Made by a program: the position numbers and the translations under genes | Shown: positions 18,401-27,153 of the stretch, one piece after another | How the letters are laid out: every line of letters begins with the position of its first letter | Numbering within the stretch: position 1 is the stretch's first letter | Assembly: GCF_003314975.1 (NCBI RefSeq) | Contig: NZ_QNRF01000003.1 | Location: 372,001 to 436,000, forward strand | Length of the DNA stretch: 64,000 nt | Direction of reading: 5' to 3' | DNA from: Marinomonas aquiplantarum | Lineage (GTDB): Bacteria; Pseudomonadota; Gammaproteobacteria; Pseudomonadales; Marinomonadaceae | The notes under the pieces: model-generated | Seen by the model: only the letters and a program-made list of their open reading frames with translations | Database searches by the model: none | Told to the model about the DNA's origin: nothing

Positions 18401-18591
18401 ATGAAACGTCGCGTCAGGCGCAAGCCTTGATCCCTGCTGCGGTTTCCCTCGGCTACGGCATCATGTTTGCCACTTTGATCACCTTGGTATTGATGCCGAT
18501 TCTCTTGATGATCAAAGAAGATGTGGAAAACGTGATCAAGCGTATCAAAGACAAAATGAAACCTAAATCGGATGTTCCCGTTTCATCGTGA
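15406..18591 (+). CDS. RND efflux pump inner-membrane subunit (AcrB family)
   Basis: 1061 residues, full length for an AcrB/HAE-type permease: TM1, a large periplasmic domain, TM2-6, a linker, and a repeat of this architecture. The TM4 proton-relay pair is present in ALGIVVDDAVVVGENIY, and the second half has the counterpart SGVVVNDSLLLVSRYN. It is driven by the proton gradient and probably exports drugs or other toxic amphiphiles. The adaptor and outer-membrane genes directly upstream complete the pump. No dedicated repressor sits beside it. A strong terminator follows 45 bp downstream. Confidence 0.94.
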   Translation: MSPNDQQRGIIAWFAGNPVAANLLMIFIITLGVINIGSLSKKSFPTLPPNGIDIDVSYDSGSAKATEESVTILIEQQLEGLEGIDNVMSTSTSSGGSVNVEIKDGYDLDEIFNNIKDKVDEISSFPSDADPAVITKDTRSELAIIIQLFGDTDRRTLQKAAYDLKTDLLLDKEINSVSISGWRDPSMLIKVDKNQLEAYDLTLADISTAINAESASASVATLSNEDLYLKVSTSEQAYFKQEFARIPIKTSTSGAELKLSDIATVQDAYDEDDFVLSRFNQQNSLSLRVNTIGKDDIINTVEATKKRVEDWQASGKLPYKVELTTWNDRSESINQRLELMVKNALTGVILVFVLLAIFLNITVAFWVAAGLPFIFFGTLFLMGTSQVDLTLNMITTFGFILALGIVVDDAVVVGENIYSVRARDGDTLNNTIKGTMEVAVPTLFGVFTTVAAFWALSNIDGRLGKIYSQFAQVVAICLVLSIIESKIILPAHLSHLNTHKAPAKNWLAKVWSMVQKGADDGLQFFSNRLYKPAIEFCLSHRYAMSLVFISMFALVISMPLTGEIRTSFFPRIPGDTVRASLTMLSDASYGQTEKALIEIEQKAYQADKNLTKAVNAKQADQTDLPSSYLKNIETYTSSDQSGSFRVELVNGAPYSLTQFSTEWQRLAGTPEGVKSLRIRNGQDGAVDALNVELASSNATSLDEALNTLVDALNQVPAVTGIEKYDTPPESRLELSLSEQGRLLGLTTSELASQVASNFDGTEVQTYQRDNDEMEVRIGYPEAQQESPAAIMNTKITLDNGSRVPLDTVAKLGQIEVQTEIIRIDGKRSYYLSAEVDKDIMSSTEVVELLQQSTMPNIKKQFSEVDFSFSGEAEEQAETQSSLFQMFMLALLIIYALLAIPLKSYSQPIIIMMAIPFGIIGSLLGHWMNGLALSIFSLNGILALSGVVVNDSLLLVSRYNDLRQETIHIRRAIIMACQSRLRAVLLTSFTTFAGLAPILYETSRQAQALIPAAVSLGYGIMFATLITLVLMPILLMIKEDVENVIKRIKDKMKPKSDVPVSS

Positions 18592-18631
18592 CCTATGCCC
18601 GGTTGATCTTAAAAAGGCAGAACGAATAAAC

Positions 18632-18666
18632 AAAACCCCGATGCTGATAACAGCATCGGGGTTTTT
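18632..18666. terminator. bidirectional terminator between RND pump and chemoreceptor
   Basis: Perfect 11-bp stem CCCCGATGCTG / CAGCATCGGGG with loop ATAA, flanked by four A on the left and five T on the right. It can stop the efflux operon and the convergent chemoreceptor gene. Confidence 0.95.
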
Positions 18667-18691
18667 AATGGTAACAAGAAAAGCACTAGGG

Positions 18692-20584
18692 TTAGACTTT
18701 AAAACGTGCCACCAATTCATCAAGGCTGTTCGACAGTTCTCGTAATGCTTTACTGTTGTCTGAGACATCATTTGCCGTGGTCACACTGGTCTCAACCGAA
18801 TTCTGAATACCAGTAACATGACTTGCAACATCTTCAATCGCGAGTAATTGTTGCTCCGTAGATGTCGCCACTTGTTGGTTAATCGCATTCATGGTTTTGA
18901 CTTGCTCTGCAATGCTGTTTAATGAAGCTTGCGCTTCTTGCATCGACTCTACACCTTCACCAGCAATTTGCTGTCCTGCCTGTGATGCCGCTAACGCTTT
19001 GCGAGACTCTGCTTGCAACTGATCAATCATCTCCTGAATTTCATCCGTTGACTGTGCCGTTCGTTTAGCAAGATTACGAACTTCATCAGCCACCACAGCA
19101 AAACCTCGACCGGCTTCACCTGCACGTGCTGACTCGATTGCTGCATTCAATGCCAATAAATTGGTTTGCTCTGAGATATTGCGAATCACCTCAAGAATGC
19201 TGCCAATTTGTTCAGAATTTTTCGCCAAATCTTCTATGACCTGAGCGGTTTTCTGACCTTCTGCCGCTAGATTTTCGACGGTTGCTTTGGCCGATGACAC
19301 CACATTTAGACCGGATGTCACTTCGTGTTCAACTTGGTTAGCACTCTCCGCCGCTTGTGCAGCATTTCCAGAGACTTCACGTACCGAGGCTTCCACCTCA
19401 TGAATCGCAGAGGCCACCATAGAGGTTCGTTCACTCTGCTCTTTGGCATCCGATTGCATGGTGTTAGCCGAACTTAACATCTGCTCTGAAGCATTGTTAA
19501 GCTGAGCGCTCGTTTGGCTCACTTGTTTCACCATGTTGTGAATGATGCTGACAAACTTATTAAAACCAGAGCCGATATTGGCTAATTCCGCAGGGCCTTG
19601 ATCGCTTAACCTGTGTTTTAGATCACCGTCACCTTCACCAATTTCGGTTAAGTTATTTGCCACAACTTGTAGTTGCTTAACTAACTTAGTGCCCACAAAC
19701 AAAGCGGCAAACACAGTAATGATACTTAAAATGATGCCCATAATAAGCAAGGCGTGTCCCATAGTAGTCACGCCACCAAACACGGCTTTATTTGGGATCT
19801 CAGCGACTAAAGTCCAACCCATAGCTGGAATGTATTCGCTGGCCAATACAGCATCATCAGACATAACGATGTTCAAGCCATCGCGTTTTAATAAAGTCTT
19901 ACCGACTTCATCGCCATATAAATCGGTTACTTTGGTGTTCTCTAAAAGAGACTCATCACGGTGAACTTTAAGCGTACCGTCACCGGATACTAGATAAACG
20001 AAGCCACTACCATTAAAGGTAAAGCTGTTTAAATAAGCCGTCATTTTGTCTAGGTTCATGCCAAAACCCGCTAAACCACGGCCATTGGTGTTTTGGTAGT
20101 TCACAAACAGCTTCACCTCACCAGAAGTCTGGCTTCGGTAGACGCTGACATTGCGATCATTTGTCGACTTCGTAAAATCAAAAAACCAAGTATCGCGCTC
20201 TGGCAGTAAGGTCCGCAAAAAACCGTCTTGGTTCCAATATTTGGCCGTTTCACGATCTGCCCAAGAAGCCGTATCCAAACCAAGCTGATTTTTGATGTTG
20301 CCTAATAGCTCAATTAACTTCTCTTCCCCTTCCGGATCAAAGCCGTTCTCCGCCCAATCAATGATTAGAGGGTTGTTGGCTAGTGTTTGAGCAGTAGCAG
20401 CAAGGTTTTCGATTTGATTTTCAACCTCACTTTTAATCTGTTTGATTTGCGCTGGAAGCTCTGTACCTGTCGTACGCTCCAACATGACCGAACGGGCTTG
20501 ATAAAAGCTTAACAAGCCCATGGTGATGGTACTGATAAGTACCACAGCAACAAAGGCATAGATGAGTCGAAGTTTTAGTGACAC
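18692..20584 (-). CDS. methyl-accepting chemotaxis protein
   Basis: 630 residues. TM1 lies near residues 8-28, a periplasmic Cache-type sensor follows to about 270, TM2 near 275-297, then HAMP and a long cytoplasmic signalling hairpin. The hairpin tip is the canonical [20 protein letters not shown] followed by [15 protein letters not shown], which contacts CheA/CheW. Start codon is GTG at 20584, preceded by AAGGA with eight-base spacing. The ligand is unknown; Cache sensors often bind amino or organic acids. It lies convergent to the efflux operon and is monocistronic. Confidence 0.94.
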   Translation of the reverse strand: MSLKLRLIYAFVAVVLISTITMGLLSFYQARSVMLERTTGTELPAQIKQIKSEVENQIENLAATAQTLANNPLIIDWAENGFDPEGEEKLIELLGNIKNQLGLDTASWADRETAKYWNQDGFLRTLLPERDTWFFDFTKSTNDRNVSVYRSQTSGEVKLFVNYQNTNGRGLAGFGMNLDKMTAYLNSFTFNGSGFVYLVSGDGTLKVHRDESLLENTKVTDLYGDEVGKTLLKRDGLNIVMSDDAVLASEYIPAMGWTLVAEIPNKAVFGGVTTMGHALLIMGIILSIITVFAALFVGTKLVKQLQVVANNLTEIGEGDGDLKHRLSDQGPAELANIGSGFNKFVSIIHNMVKQVSQTSAQLNNASEQMLSSANTMQSDAKEQSERTSMVASAIHEVEASVREVSGNAAQAAESANQVEHEVTSGLNVVSSAKATVENLAAEGQKTAQVIEDLAKNSEQIGSILEVIRNISEQTNLLALNAAIESARAGEAGRGFAVVADEVRNLAKRTAQSTDEIQEMIDQLQAESRKALAASQAGQQIAGEGVESMQEAQASLNSIAEQVKTMNAINQQVATSTEQQLLAIEDVASHVTGIQNSVETSVTTANDVSDNSKALRELSNSLDELVARFKV

Positions 20585-20699
20585 CGAGTTGAATCCTTTT
20601 TGGTTAGTGAATTTAATCTTGACTGTTTGGTTAATTATTAAACTAAACGAACAGACTGTAAACTGATATAAAGTTATTTATCCATCCGATTTACAGAGA

Positions 20700-20912
20700 A
20701 TGAATATGAAAAAATGTATTGTCACATCCATCAGCCTCATTTTAGTCGCCATACAAACATCTTGCACAACAAAAGGGGCTTATGAAGCCTTTCAATATAA
20801 TCATGCCTCGGCTTGCCGTGAATATCGCGGCCAACAACAGGATGATTGCTTAGCAAACTATAGTAAATCGTTCGAGGAATACCAAAAAGAGCGAACAGGC
20901 TACTCGGAATAA
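20700..20912 (+). CDS. small putative lipoprotein or secreted protein
   Basis: 70 residues. A basic start and hydrophobic stretch (CIVTSISLILVAIQ) end at TSC, a loose lipobox, followed by a polar Cys-containing remainder with CREY and DDCLANY. Two further Cys could form a disulfide in the periplasm. ATG codons at 20700 and 20706 are both possible. I do not recognise the family. The gene stands alone between the divergent chemoreceptor and the Lrp gene. Confidence 0.55.
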   Translation: MNMKKCIVTSISLILVAIQTSCTTKGAYEAFQYNHASACREYRGQQQDDCLANYSKSFEEYQKERTGYSE

Positions 20913-21076
20913 GGCAATTCACTCAATAAAAGCGATAATTTAAAAACTTTTTTCCTACCTCATCTTGGATTGATATTCCATAAATCCCCTTAGATGAGAA
21001 ATGTTGTTGCTTAAACGTATAAAACCATTACCCTTAAGAAATATTATTCCCATACAAATAAAATAAAGAGCACAAA

Positions 21077-21553
21077 ATGCACTTAGACAACACAGACCTG
21101 CAACTTCTTGCTTTAATTCAAAGCAATGATAGTATTTCGACAGAAGCAATGGCTCAACAAGTAGGCTTATCCAAAACCCCTTGTTGGCGACGCATTCAAC
21201 GTTTAGAAAAGTCAGGCTACATCAAACGTCACGTGGCTTTATTAGACGCTGAGAAATTGGAACTGGGCGTGTCGGTTTTTGTTCAGGTAAAAACCAATCA
21301 ACACGATGCCAATTGGGCGACTGAATTTGCTCAGGTGGTTTCTCAATTTCCAGAAGTTGTGGAGTTTTATCGCATGGCGGGTGAATACGATTATTTACTG
21401 CGCGTTTTGGTAAAAGACATTCCAGCCTATGACCAATTTTATAAACGCTTAATCAGTGCCACTGCGTTAACAGACGTTACCTCCAACTTCGCTATGGAAC
21501 AAATTAAATGGACCACGGAGTTGCCTTTACCTCAGCTAACAAAAGCCGAATAA
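21077..21553 (+). CDS. Lrp/AsnC family transcriptional regulator
   Basis: 158 residues. The N-terminal helix-turn-helix (STEAMAQQVGLSKTPCWRRIQRLEKSGYI) is followed by the RAM ligand-binding domain, including the family segment YRMAGEYDYLLRVLV. Such proteins bind amino acids and usually control neighbouring amino-acid metabolism genes. It lies 51 bp upstream of, and in the same orientation as, a class V PLP enzyme, which is the likely target. Confidence 0.92.
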   Translation: MHLDNTDLQLLALIQSNDSISTEAMAQQVGLSKTPCWRRIQRLEKSGYIKRHVALLDAEKLELGVSVFVQVKTNQHDANWATEFAQVVSQFPEVVEFYRMAGEYDYLLRVLVKDIPAYDQFYKRLISATALTDVTSNFAMEQIKWTTELPLPQLTKAE

Positions 21554-21604
21554 ACGGATATTAAGCAGAGGTCGAGTCTGTCAATCAAGGCTAAGGATCT
21601 CAAA

Positions 21605-23323
21605 ATGTTAACGATAGACTCGCCCAATGTCAGCCCTCTTGCCGCCTCTTGCAAGACAACCACATATCACTTAGATCCACCGTCTATGCTTTTATTAGAC
21701 ACCATCCGACGGAGCATTATTGGCGCTCAACAAAACATCATCACCCCCTTTGGAGAACGCAAACTCACTTACGCAGACTACACTGCATCAGGTCGTAGTT
21801 TGGACTTCATCGAACAAGCCGTACAAAAGGCCATGCCTTTTTACGCCAACACCCACACGGAAGCCAATGCCACCGGCATGCAAACCACGGCATATCGTGA
21901 ACAAGCGCGAGAAGAAATTCGTAAAGCTGTGAATGCTAGCCCTGAAGATTTGGTCATTTTCTGCGGCAGTGGCGCCACCAGCGCCATCAACACTTTGATT
22001 TCTCAGCTCGGTTTAAGACAATTAGACGCCACCGAAAAAACACAAACTCGCATTCTGATTGGCCCTTATGAGCATCATTCCAATGAATTACCCTGGCGCG
22101 AATTAGGCATTCCTGTGATTCGTATCCAGGAAGGCGAGCAAGGCGGAGTCTGTCTGCAAGACTTAGAAAAACAATTGCAGCAACATCAGGATAAGCGACT
22201 CATCGGCAGTTTCAGTGCCGCTTCTAATGTCACTGGCATCCTCTCAGACCAAGATGCGATAACCAGCTTATTGCATGCCTATAACGCGCTCTCCTTTTGG
22301 GATTTCGCTGCCGCCGCGCCTTATGTGAAGATCGATATGAATCCTGCGCAGTCCAAACACCAGCACAAAAACGCTATTTTCTTCTCTCCACATAAGTTCA
22401 TCGGCGGTCCCGGCACTCCCGGTGTTTTAATCGTCAAAAAGAGCTGCATTGAAAATGCGCAACCGAGCCATGTTGGCGGTGGTACTGTGTCTTTCGTGAC
22501 ACCGAATGATCATACTTTTTTACCCATAAGTGAGCGCCGTGAAGAAGGTGGCACTCCTGCTATTTTAGAATCCATTCGCGCTGGTTTAGTCTTCAAACTC
22601 AAATCTTTAGTGGGCGATGATGTAATTCAACAGCAGGAACACCAATTCGTTAAGCTTATTGATCAACATTGGCAAAACCACCCTTCGATTGAACGCCTAG
22701 GTCATAGCACTGCCGAGCGTATTTCCATTACCGCATTTCGCATTAAAACATCGCTAGGCTATTTGCATCATGGTTTTGTCACTGCATTATTGAATGATCT
22801 CTTTGGTATTCAGATGCGCGGTGGTTGTTCATGCGCTGGACCTTATGGACACGCTTTGTTGAATATTGACGAACACAAATCTGAACAAATTCAGCAAGCC
22901 CTGAAAGCCGGGGAGAAACTTCTGAAACCTGGCTGGGTGCGTTTTAACTTGAACTATTTCATCAGCCAACAGGAAGCCGACTTTATTCTGCGTGCGATTG
23001 ATTTCATCAGCCAACAGGGTCTCACCTTTTTGCCTTTTTATGGGTACGATCAGCATAAGGATTTGTGGCGTTTTCAAAACCAAAGAAGTACAGCCATGAG
23101 TTTAGATGATCTCTTTGAGTTAGAGGATGTGTACACAGAGAAACCAACTCAAAAAGAAACTCAGCAGCCTCATAGTGAGTCTTATGAGTCCTATTTAACG
23201 CAAGCAAAACAGTTAGCCGAAACACTAAAAACACCAAGTCAATCAGACTATGTTAAGCAAACACAGCCTTTTAACCATGCATATGAATCGTTGCGAGATT
23301 TTGTGCTAGTCACGGACTTATAA
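21605..23323 (+). CDS. class V aminotransferase-fold PLP enzyme (cysteine desulfurase-like)
   Basis: 572 residues. The PLP-binding Lys is Lys264 in FSPHKFIGGPG. A mobile-loop region RGGCSCAGPYGH places Cys408 and Cys410 where SufS/CsdA desulfurases hold the active-site Cys. The protein is over 100 residues longer than SufS: after the fold ends near residue 460 there is a polar C-terminal extension. No suf or isc genes are nearby, so a role in bulk Fe-S assembly is not supported. Control by the adjacent Lrp-type regulator suggests amino-acid (possibly cysteine-derived) catabolism. ATG follows AAGGATCTCAAA. Confidence 0.82.
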   Translation: MLTIDSPNVSPLAASCKTTTYHLDPPSMLLLDTIRRSIIGAQQNIITPFGERKLTYADYTASGRSLDFIEQAVQKAMPFYANTHTEANATGMQTTAYREQAREEIRKAVNASPEDLVIFCGSGATSAINTLISQLGLRQLDATEKTQTRILIGPYEHHSNELPWRELGIPVIRIQEGEQGGVCLQDLEKQLQQHQDKRLIGSFSAASNVTGILSDQDAITSLLHAYNALSFWDFAAAAPYVKIDMNPAQSKHQHKNAIFFSPHKFIGGPGTPGVLIVKKSCIENAQPSHVGGGTVSFVTPNDHTFLPISERREEGGTPAILESIRAGLVFKLKSLVGDDVIQQQEHQFVKLIDQHWQNHPSIERLGHSTAERISITAFRIKTSLGYLHHGFVTALLNDLFGIQMRGGCSCAGPYGHALLNIDEHKSEQIQQALKAGEKLLKPGWVRFNLNYFISQQEADFILRAIDFISQQGLTFLPFYGYDQHKDLWRFQNQRSTAMSLDDLFELEDVYTEKPTQKETQQPHSESYESYLTQAKQLAETLKTPSQSDYVKQTQPFNHAYESLRDFVLVTDL

Positions 23324-23353
23324 AGCTGAATGCCATCAAAACGAACAATACAC

Positions 23354-23809
23354 CTAGTCTAAAAGTTCAAATGGCATGCCCACTCGCAATACGCCTGAGC
23401 GAATCACATCGGCTCGTAACCCTCCTCTGTGCAGCCAAGCTCTAACCACTTGCGCTGCGCTCATGGTGTCGTTCGCTAATCTGCGTCCCAACAAAGAACA
23501 AGGCTCACACAACTCGACACCATAAAATTCCGCTTCACCAATACGAAAGCGTTTGCCAACCAAGTCATTCAAACTGACCCCATGGGTCACCACATTGCGG
23601 CGAGTGTCGGAAAGCGTGATGTGTTGTTCAAAGTGTTGATTGAAGGCTTGAATTTCTTCCTGTGCAACAAAGGTAATGTTTGGGCCATCATTGCCTTTTT
23701 TTCCGTAGTACCTATCCCCTACGATGCCCTTGCCCGCATCCACTTTTACCGCCTCTATTTCAATTTGCGCTTGCTTGGCTTTTTTCGCCACAAAAATGGC
23801 TTGGATCAT
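23354..23809 (-). CDS. MOSC-domain protein
   Basis: About 151 residues from the ATG at 23809 (sequence MIQAIFVAKK), chosen because GGGAAG precedes it and the longer frame has an unrelated Cys-rich leader overlapping the GNAT gene. MOSC domains are the C-terminal sulfur/molybdenum-handling modules of molybdenum cofactor sulfurases and YiiM-like N-hydroxylated-compound reductases. The family Cys is in VELCEPCSLLGRRL. It follows the GNAT gene by 16 bp, in the same minus-strand transcription unit. Confidence 0.85.
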   Translation of the reverse strand: MIQAIFVAKKAKQAQIEIEAVKVDAGKGIVGDRYYGKKGNDGPNITFVAQEEIQAFNQHFEQHITLSDTRRNVVTHGVSLNDLVGKRFRIGEAEFYGVELCEPCSLLGRRLANDTMSAAQVVRAWLHRGGLRADVIRSGVLRVGMPFELLD

Positions 23810-23825
23810 ATAACACTTCCCTTCA

Positions 23826-24254
23826 CTAAAAAGACACAGACATTCGACGATAAGGAATGTCTCCTTTGTAGAAACGCTCACCCGATACTGTCATCCCAAA
23901 ACGCTGATATAAAGAGCAGGCACTTTCTCTGGCATCACACCAGAAGGTACGAACGCCACTGGCTTTTAGGTCTTCAATAATACGACTTAACACAAACTGA
24001 CCTATGCCCTGCCTCTGAAAAGCCTCTAAAGTAGCAAATTTTCTTAACCTTGCCGTATCTTGCTGAATAAAAACAGACGCCACGCAAACCAACAAACCTT
24101 GTTTATCCACACCATAGTGTTCCCCCAAATCATCGTCCTCAACGCGGCATTCCTCTAACGTTTTATTTGGCCATAATACTTGTTGGCGCAATGGTAAGGT
24201 TGTCTCAGCATTAATTTTTCGAATCGCTAGCGCTTCTAGTGTCACGATAACCAC
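23826..24254 (-). CDS. GNAT family N-acetyltransferase
   Basis: 142 residues with a GNAT core. The acetyl-CoA loop is in ATLEAFQRQGIGQFVLSRII (Q-R-Q-G-I-G) and a late segment CSLYQRFGMTVSGE closes the fold. The start is a GTG at 24254, with a second GTG at 24245 also possible; both lie after a GGGG/GGAG stretch. It overlaps the end of the FosA-like gene by 13 bp, so the two are cotranscribed. Acceptor unknown. Confidence 0.85.
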   Translation of the reverse strand: MVIVTLEALAIRKINAETTLPLRQQVLWPNKTLEECRVEDDDLGEHYGVDKQGLLVCVASVFIQQDTARLRKFATLEAFQRQGIGQFVLSRIIEDLKASGVRTFWCDARESACSLYQRFGMTVSGERFYKGDIPYRRMSVSF

Positions 24255-24877
24255 TCCAACCCCTGATAGGGCGTTTCTTTTAACGAGGTCAAACGGGATG
24301 ACAAAGACCCAAGATGGAACTCCAATTGATGACCATCTGGGTCTCTTACGTACAATGAATCCCCTTCACTTTGGTTGACTTGCCAAATATCCAATGCAGG
24401 ATCATCACGCATCGCCTTTAAGGATGCCGTATCAATATTGAAAGCATAATGAGTATAGTGAACACTCATCTCTTCTTTTTCATCCGAACACAAAGATAAG
24501 CACAGCCAAGCATCACCATAAGATAAATAAGCGCCCGTTGCCCAACGAACCTCGGCGGTAAAACCCAACTGATTCTCATAGAAATCGAGTGAGCGACTAA
24601 TATCCTTGACTGACAATGTAAGGTGATTAAAGCCTTTTACGGATGATTCAAGCTTTTTATCTTGATATGACTTGATCATGGCAAAAATTTTAGTCGCTTT
24701 CTCAAAGTGATTAAGCTGGTGCTCTTCAATCCACCAACGTGCTACGGACATTAAAGTTTCTGGTTGGTCATTTTTATTGGCAAAAAAAGCATAAAATGAC
24801 ACCTGAACCTTTTCGCCTTTTTGTCTTATTTTTTCCTGGCAAACTGAAATAATCTTTTGCCTCACTTCTAAATTCAT
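24242..24877 (-). CDS. FosA-like VOC glutathione transferase fused to an extra N-terminal domain
   Basis: 211 residues from the ATG at 24877 (AAGGGA upstream). Residues 82-211 align from memory with FosA fosfomycin-inactivating enzymes: FNHLTLSV (His85, Thr87), TGAYLSYGDAWLCLS, HYTHYAF (His143), SEGDSLYVRDPDGHQLEFH (Glu186) and GSLSSRL (Arg195). His85, His143 and Glu186 would be the metal ligands. The position of FosA Lys90, a substrate-contact residue, is Gln166 here. Residues 1-70 form a separate helical domain (SFYAFFANKND, WWIEEHQLNHFEKA) that resembles small stand-alone proteins of unknown function (DUF6500-like, from memory). Fosfomycin resistance is possible but unproven. Confidence 0.8.
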   Translation of the reverse strand: MNLEVRQKIISVCQEKIRQKGEKVQVSFYAFFANKNDQPETLMSVARWWIEEHQLNHFEKATKIFAMIKSYQDKKLESSVKGFNHLTLSVKDISRSLDFYENQLGFTAEVRWATGAYLSYGDAWLCLSLCSDEKEEMSVHYTHYAFNIDTASLKAMRDDPALDIWQVNQSEGDSLYVRDPDGHQLEFHLGSLSSRLTSLKETPYQGLEWLS

Positions 24878-25030
24878 GACTTTATTCCCTTTTTTAATCT
24901 TTTCACTGCTTGATACTTGCAACTATAAGTCTCATTTATACTCCCTATGCGACTAAAGTCTGACTTCTTATTCAATTCGCCCCTGCTAGATTAGAGATGC
25001 GTAATAAAAATAATTATAAGGAGATCTACC

Positions 25031-25291
25031 GTGTCAGATCATAGCATTAATGCAGAAAAGTATTGGCAAGCCAACCTCCGGCTCATCCTCGGAAGCTTGG
25101 TGATTTGGGCCCTTGCCTCTTACGGTTGTGCCATCCTACTACGTCCCATGCTCTCAGGGATTCATATTGGAGGAACAGACTTAGGTTTCTGGTTTGCCCA
25201 GCAAGGTTCCATCCTCGTTTTCATTGCTTTGACTTTCTTCTATGCCTGGAGAATGAATAAGCTAGACGAAGAATTCGGCCTGCAGGAGTAA
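25031..25291 (+). CDS. DUF4212 small subunit of a sodium:solute symporter
   Basis: 86 residues with two transmembrane helices. The family signature is visible: YWQANLRLILGSLVIWALASY at the first helix in part, and FWFAQQGSILVFIALTFFYAWRMNKLD at the second. DUF4212 proteins are always encoded just before the large symporter of the VC_2705 type, as here (6-bp gap). Start codon GTG with a strong AAGGAGATCTACC site. Confidence 0.9.
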   Translation: MSDHSINAEKYWQANLRLILGSLVIWALASYGCAILLRPMLSGIHIGGTDLGFWFAQQGSILVFIALTFFYAWRMNKLDEEFGLQE

Positions 25292-25297
25292 TTCAAT

Positions 25298-27064
25298 ATG
25301 AGTCAATTTGCTATTAACTTGTTATTTGTCGGTGGGTCCTTTGCGCTTTACTTCGGTATCGCGATTTGGGCTCGTGCAGGATCAACTAAAGAATTCTACG
25401 TGGCAGGTGGTGGTGTTCACCCAGTCCTCAATGGTATGGCAACCGCTGCCGATTGGATGTCTGCGGCATCCTTTATTTCCATGGCAGGCCTCATTGCGGC
25501 CGGTGGTTATGCTAACTCAACTTTCCTCATGGGCTGGACGGGAGGATATGTACTTCTCGCGATGCTACTCGCACCTTATTTGCGTAAATTTGGTAAGTTT
25601 ACCGTACCAGACTTCATTGGTGATCGATTCTACAGTCGTACTGCCCGTCTGGTTGCCGTGGCATGTTTGATTACCGCGTCTGTTACTTATGTCATTGGTC
25701 AGATGACTGGTGCTGGTGTGGCTTTCTCACGCTTCCTAGAAGTAGATAAAAACACAGGCTTAATGATCGCTGCTGTTGTGGTGTTCTTTTATGCCGTATT
25801 AGGCGGTATGAAAGGGATTACCTATACACAGGTTGCGCAATATGTGGTGTTAATCATTGCTTATACCATTCCTGCTGTCTTTATTTCTTTGCAACTAACG
25901 GACTCTTTTATTCCAGCGTTAGGCTTGTTCTCAACTCATACTGAATCCGGTATGCCGTTGTTGCAGAAACTGGATGAGGTGGTGCGTGAACTCGGCTTTA
26001 GGGATTACACGGCCGATGTAGACAATAAACTGAATATGGTTCTCTTTACTCTATCCTTGATGATAGGTACTGCGGGTCTGCCTCACGTTATTATTCGCTT
26101 CTTCACTGTCCCTAAAGTGGCTGATGCACGTTGGTCTGCGGGTTGGGCATTGGTCTTCATTGCCTTGTTGTACCTAACAGCTCCTGCAGTAGCGTCTATG
26201 GCTCGTTTGAACCTAATGACAACCATCTACCCATCAGGTCCTACTGAGCAACCAATTGAATACGCCGAGCGTCCAGATTGGATTCAAACTTGGGAAACCA
26301 CCGGTTTGATCAAGTATGAAGACAAAAATGGCGATGGTCGTATCCAATTCTATAACGATACTCCAACCTATGAAGCGGAAGCGACAGCACGTGGTTGGGA
26401 AGGAAACGAGTTAACGGTTAACCGTGACATTCTGGTATTGGCTAACCCTGAAATTGCCAATCTTCCAGGTTGGGTCATTGGTTTAATCGCAGCAGGTGGC
26501 CTCGCAGCCGCACTTTCCACCGCCGCAGGCTTATTGTTGGCTATCTCTTCTGCCGTCAGTCATGACGTCATAAAAGGCTCGATTAACCCCGACATCAGTG
26601 ACAAGGGGGAATTAACGGTCGCCCGGATATCCATGTTTGTCGCCATTATCGTCGCGACCTACCTCGGTATGAACCCGCCAGGATTCGCCGCACAGGTAGT
26701 TGCTCTGGCGTTTGGTATCGCGGCAGCGTCTATCTTCCCAGCATTAATGATGGGTATTTTCTCGAAACGCGTAAACAGCAAAGGGGCTGTAGCAGGTATG
26801 CTAGCTGGTTTGATTTCAACTTTGGTTTATATCTTCTTATTCCTAGGTTGGTTCTTCATTCCGGGTACAGCTACCCTAGCCAACACACCAGATAACTGGT
26901 TGCTGGGTATCTCTCCATTGTCTTTCGGTGCCGTTGGCGCAGGAATCAACTTCGCCGTTGCCTTTGCCGTCTCATCGATGACAGAAGAGCCACCTAAAGA
27001 AATCCAAGAACTGGTTGAAAATGTTCGTTACCCACAAGGAGCAGGCAACGCAGTTGATCACTAA
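25298..27064 (+). CDS. sodium:solute symporter (VC_2705 subfamily, acetate-permease-like)
   Basis: 588-residue SSS-family permease with about thirteen transmembrane helices, related to ActP. Family features include the region WMSAASFISMAGLIA and GLPHVIIRFFTV. A periplasmic-side insertion at about residues 310-370 contains DKNGDGRIQF, an EF-hand-like calcium-binding loop that this subfamily carries. It probably takes up a short carboxylate with sodium. It works with the DUF4212 subunit just upstream. A GC-rich terminator lies 21 bp downstream. Confidence 0.92.
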   Translation: MSQFAINLLFVGGSFALYFGIAIWARAGSTKEFYVAGGGVHPVLNGMATAADWMSAASFISMAGLIAAGGYANSTFLMGWTGGYVLLAMLLAPYLRKFGKFTVPDFIGDRFYSRTARLVAVACLITASVTYVIGQMTGAGVAFSRFLEVDKNTGLMIAAVVVFFYAVLGGMKGITYTQVAQYVVLIIAYTIPAVFISLQLTDSFIPALGLFSTHTESGMPLLQKLDEVVRELGFRDYTADVDNKLNMVLFTLSLMIGTAGLPHVIIRFFTVPKVADARWSAGWALVFIALLYLTAPAVASMARLNLMTTIYPSGPTEQPIEYAERPDWIQTWETTGLIKYEDKNGDGRIQFYNDTPTYEAEATARGWEGNELTVNRDILVLANPEIANLPGWVIGLIAAGGLAAALSTAAGLLLAISSAVSHDVIKGSINPDISDKGELTVARISMFVAIIVATYLGMNPPGFAAQVVALAFGIAAASIFPALMMGIFSKRVNSKGAVAGMLAGLISTLVYIFLFLGWFFIPGTATLANTPDNWLLGISPLSFGAVGAGINFAVAFAVSSMTEEPPKEIQELVENVRYPQGAGNAVDH

Positions 27065-27085
27065 CTGACAAAGCCCTGTTCACTA

Positions 27086-27117
27086 TCGAGCCTTGCTTTT
27101 CGCAAGGCTCGATTTCC
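27086..27117 (+). terminator. intrinsic terminator after the symporter
   Basis: Perfect 11-bp stem TCGAGCCTTGC / GCAAGGCTCGA with loop TTTTC, followed by TTTCCTT. It ends the DUF4212-symporter operon. Confidence 0.9.
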
Positions 27118-27153
27118 TTATAATAAGAAAATTAAATAAAGGAACACAGTCGT

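Noticed and set aside
23582-23980. 132-codon plus-strand frame across the MOSC and GNAT genes
   Set aside because: It is antisense to two real genes, has no domain and no ribosome binding site.
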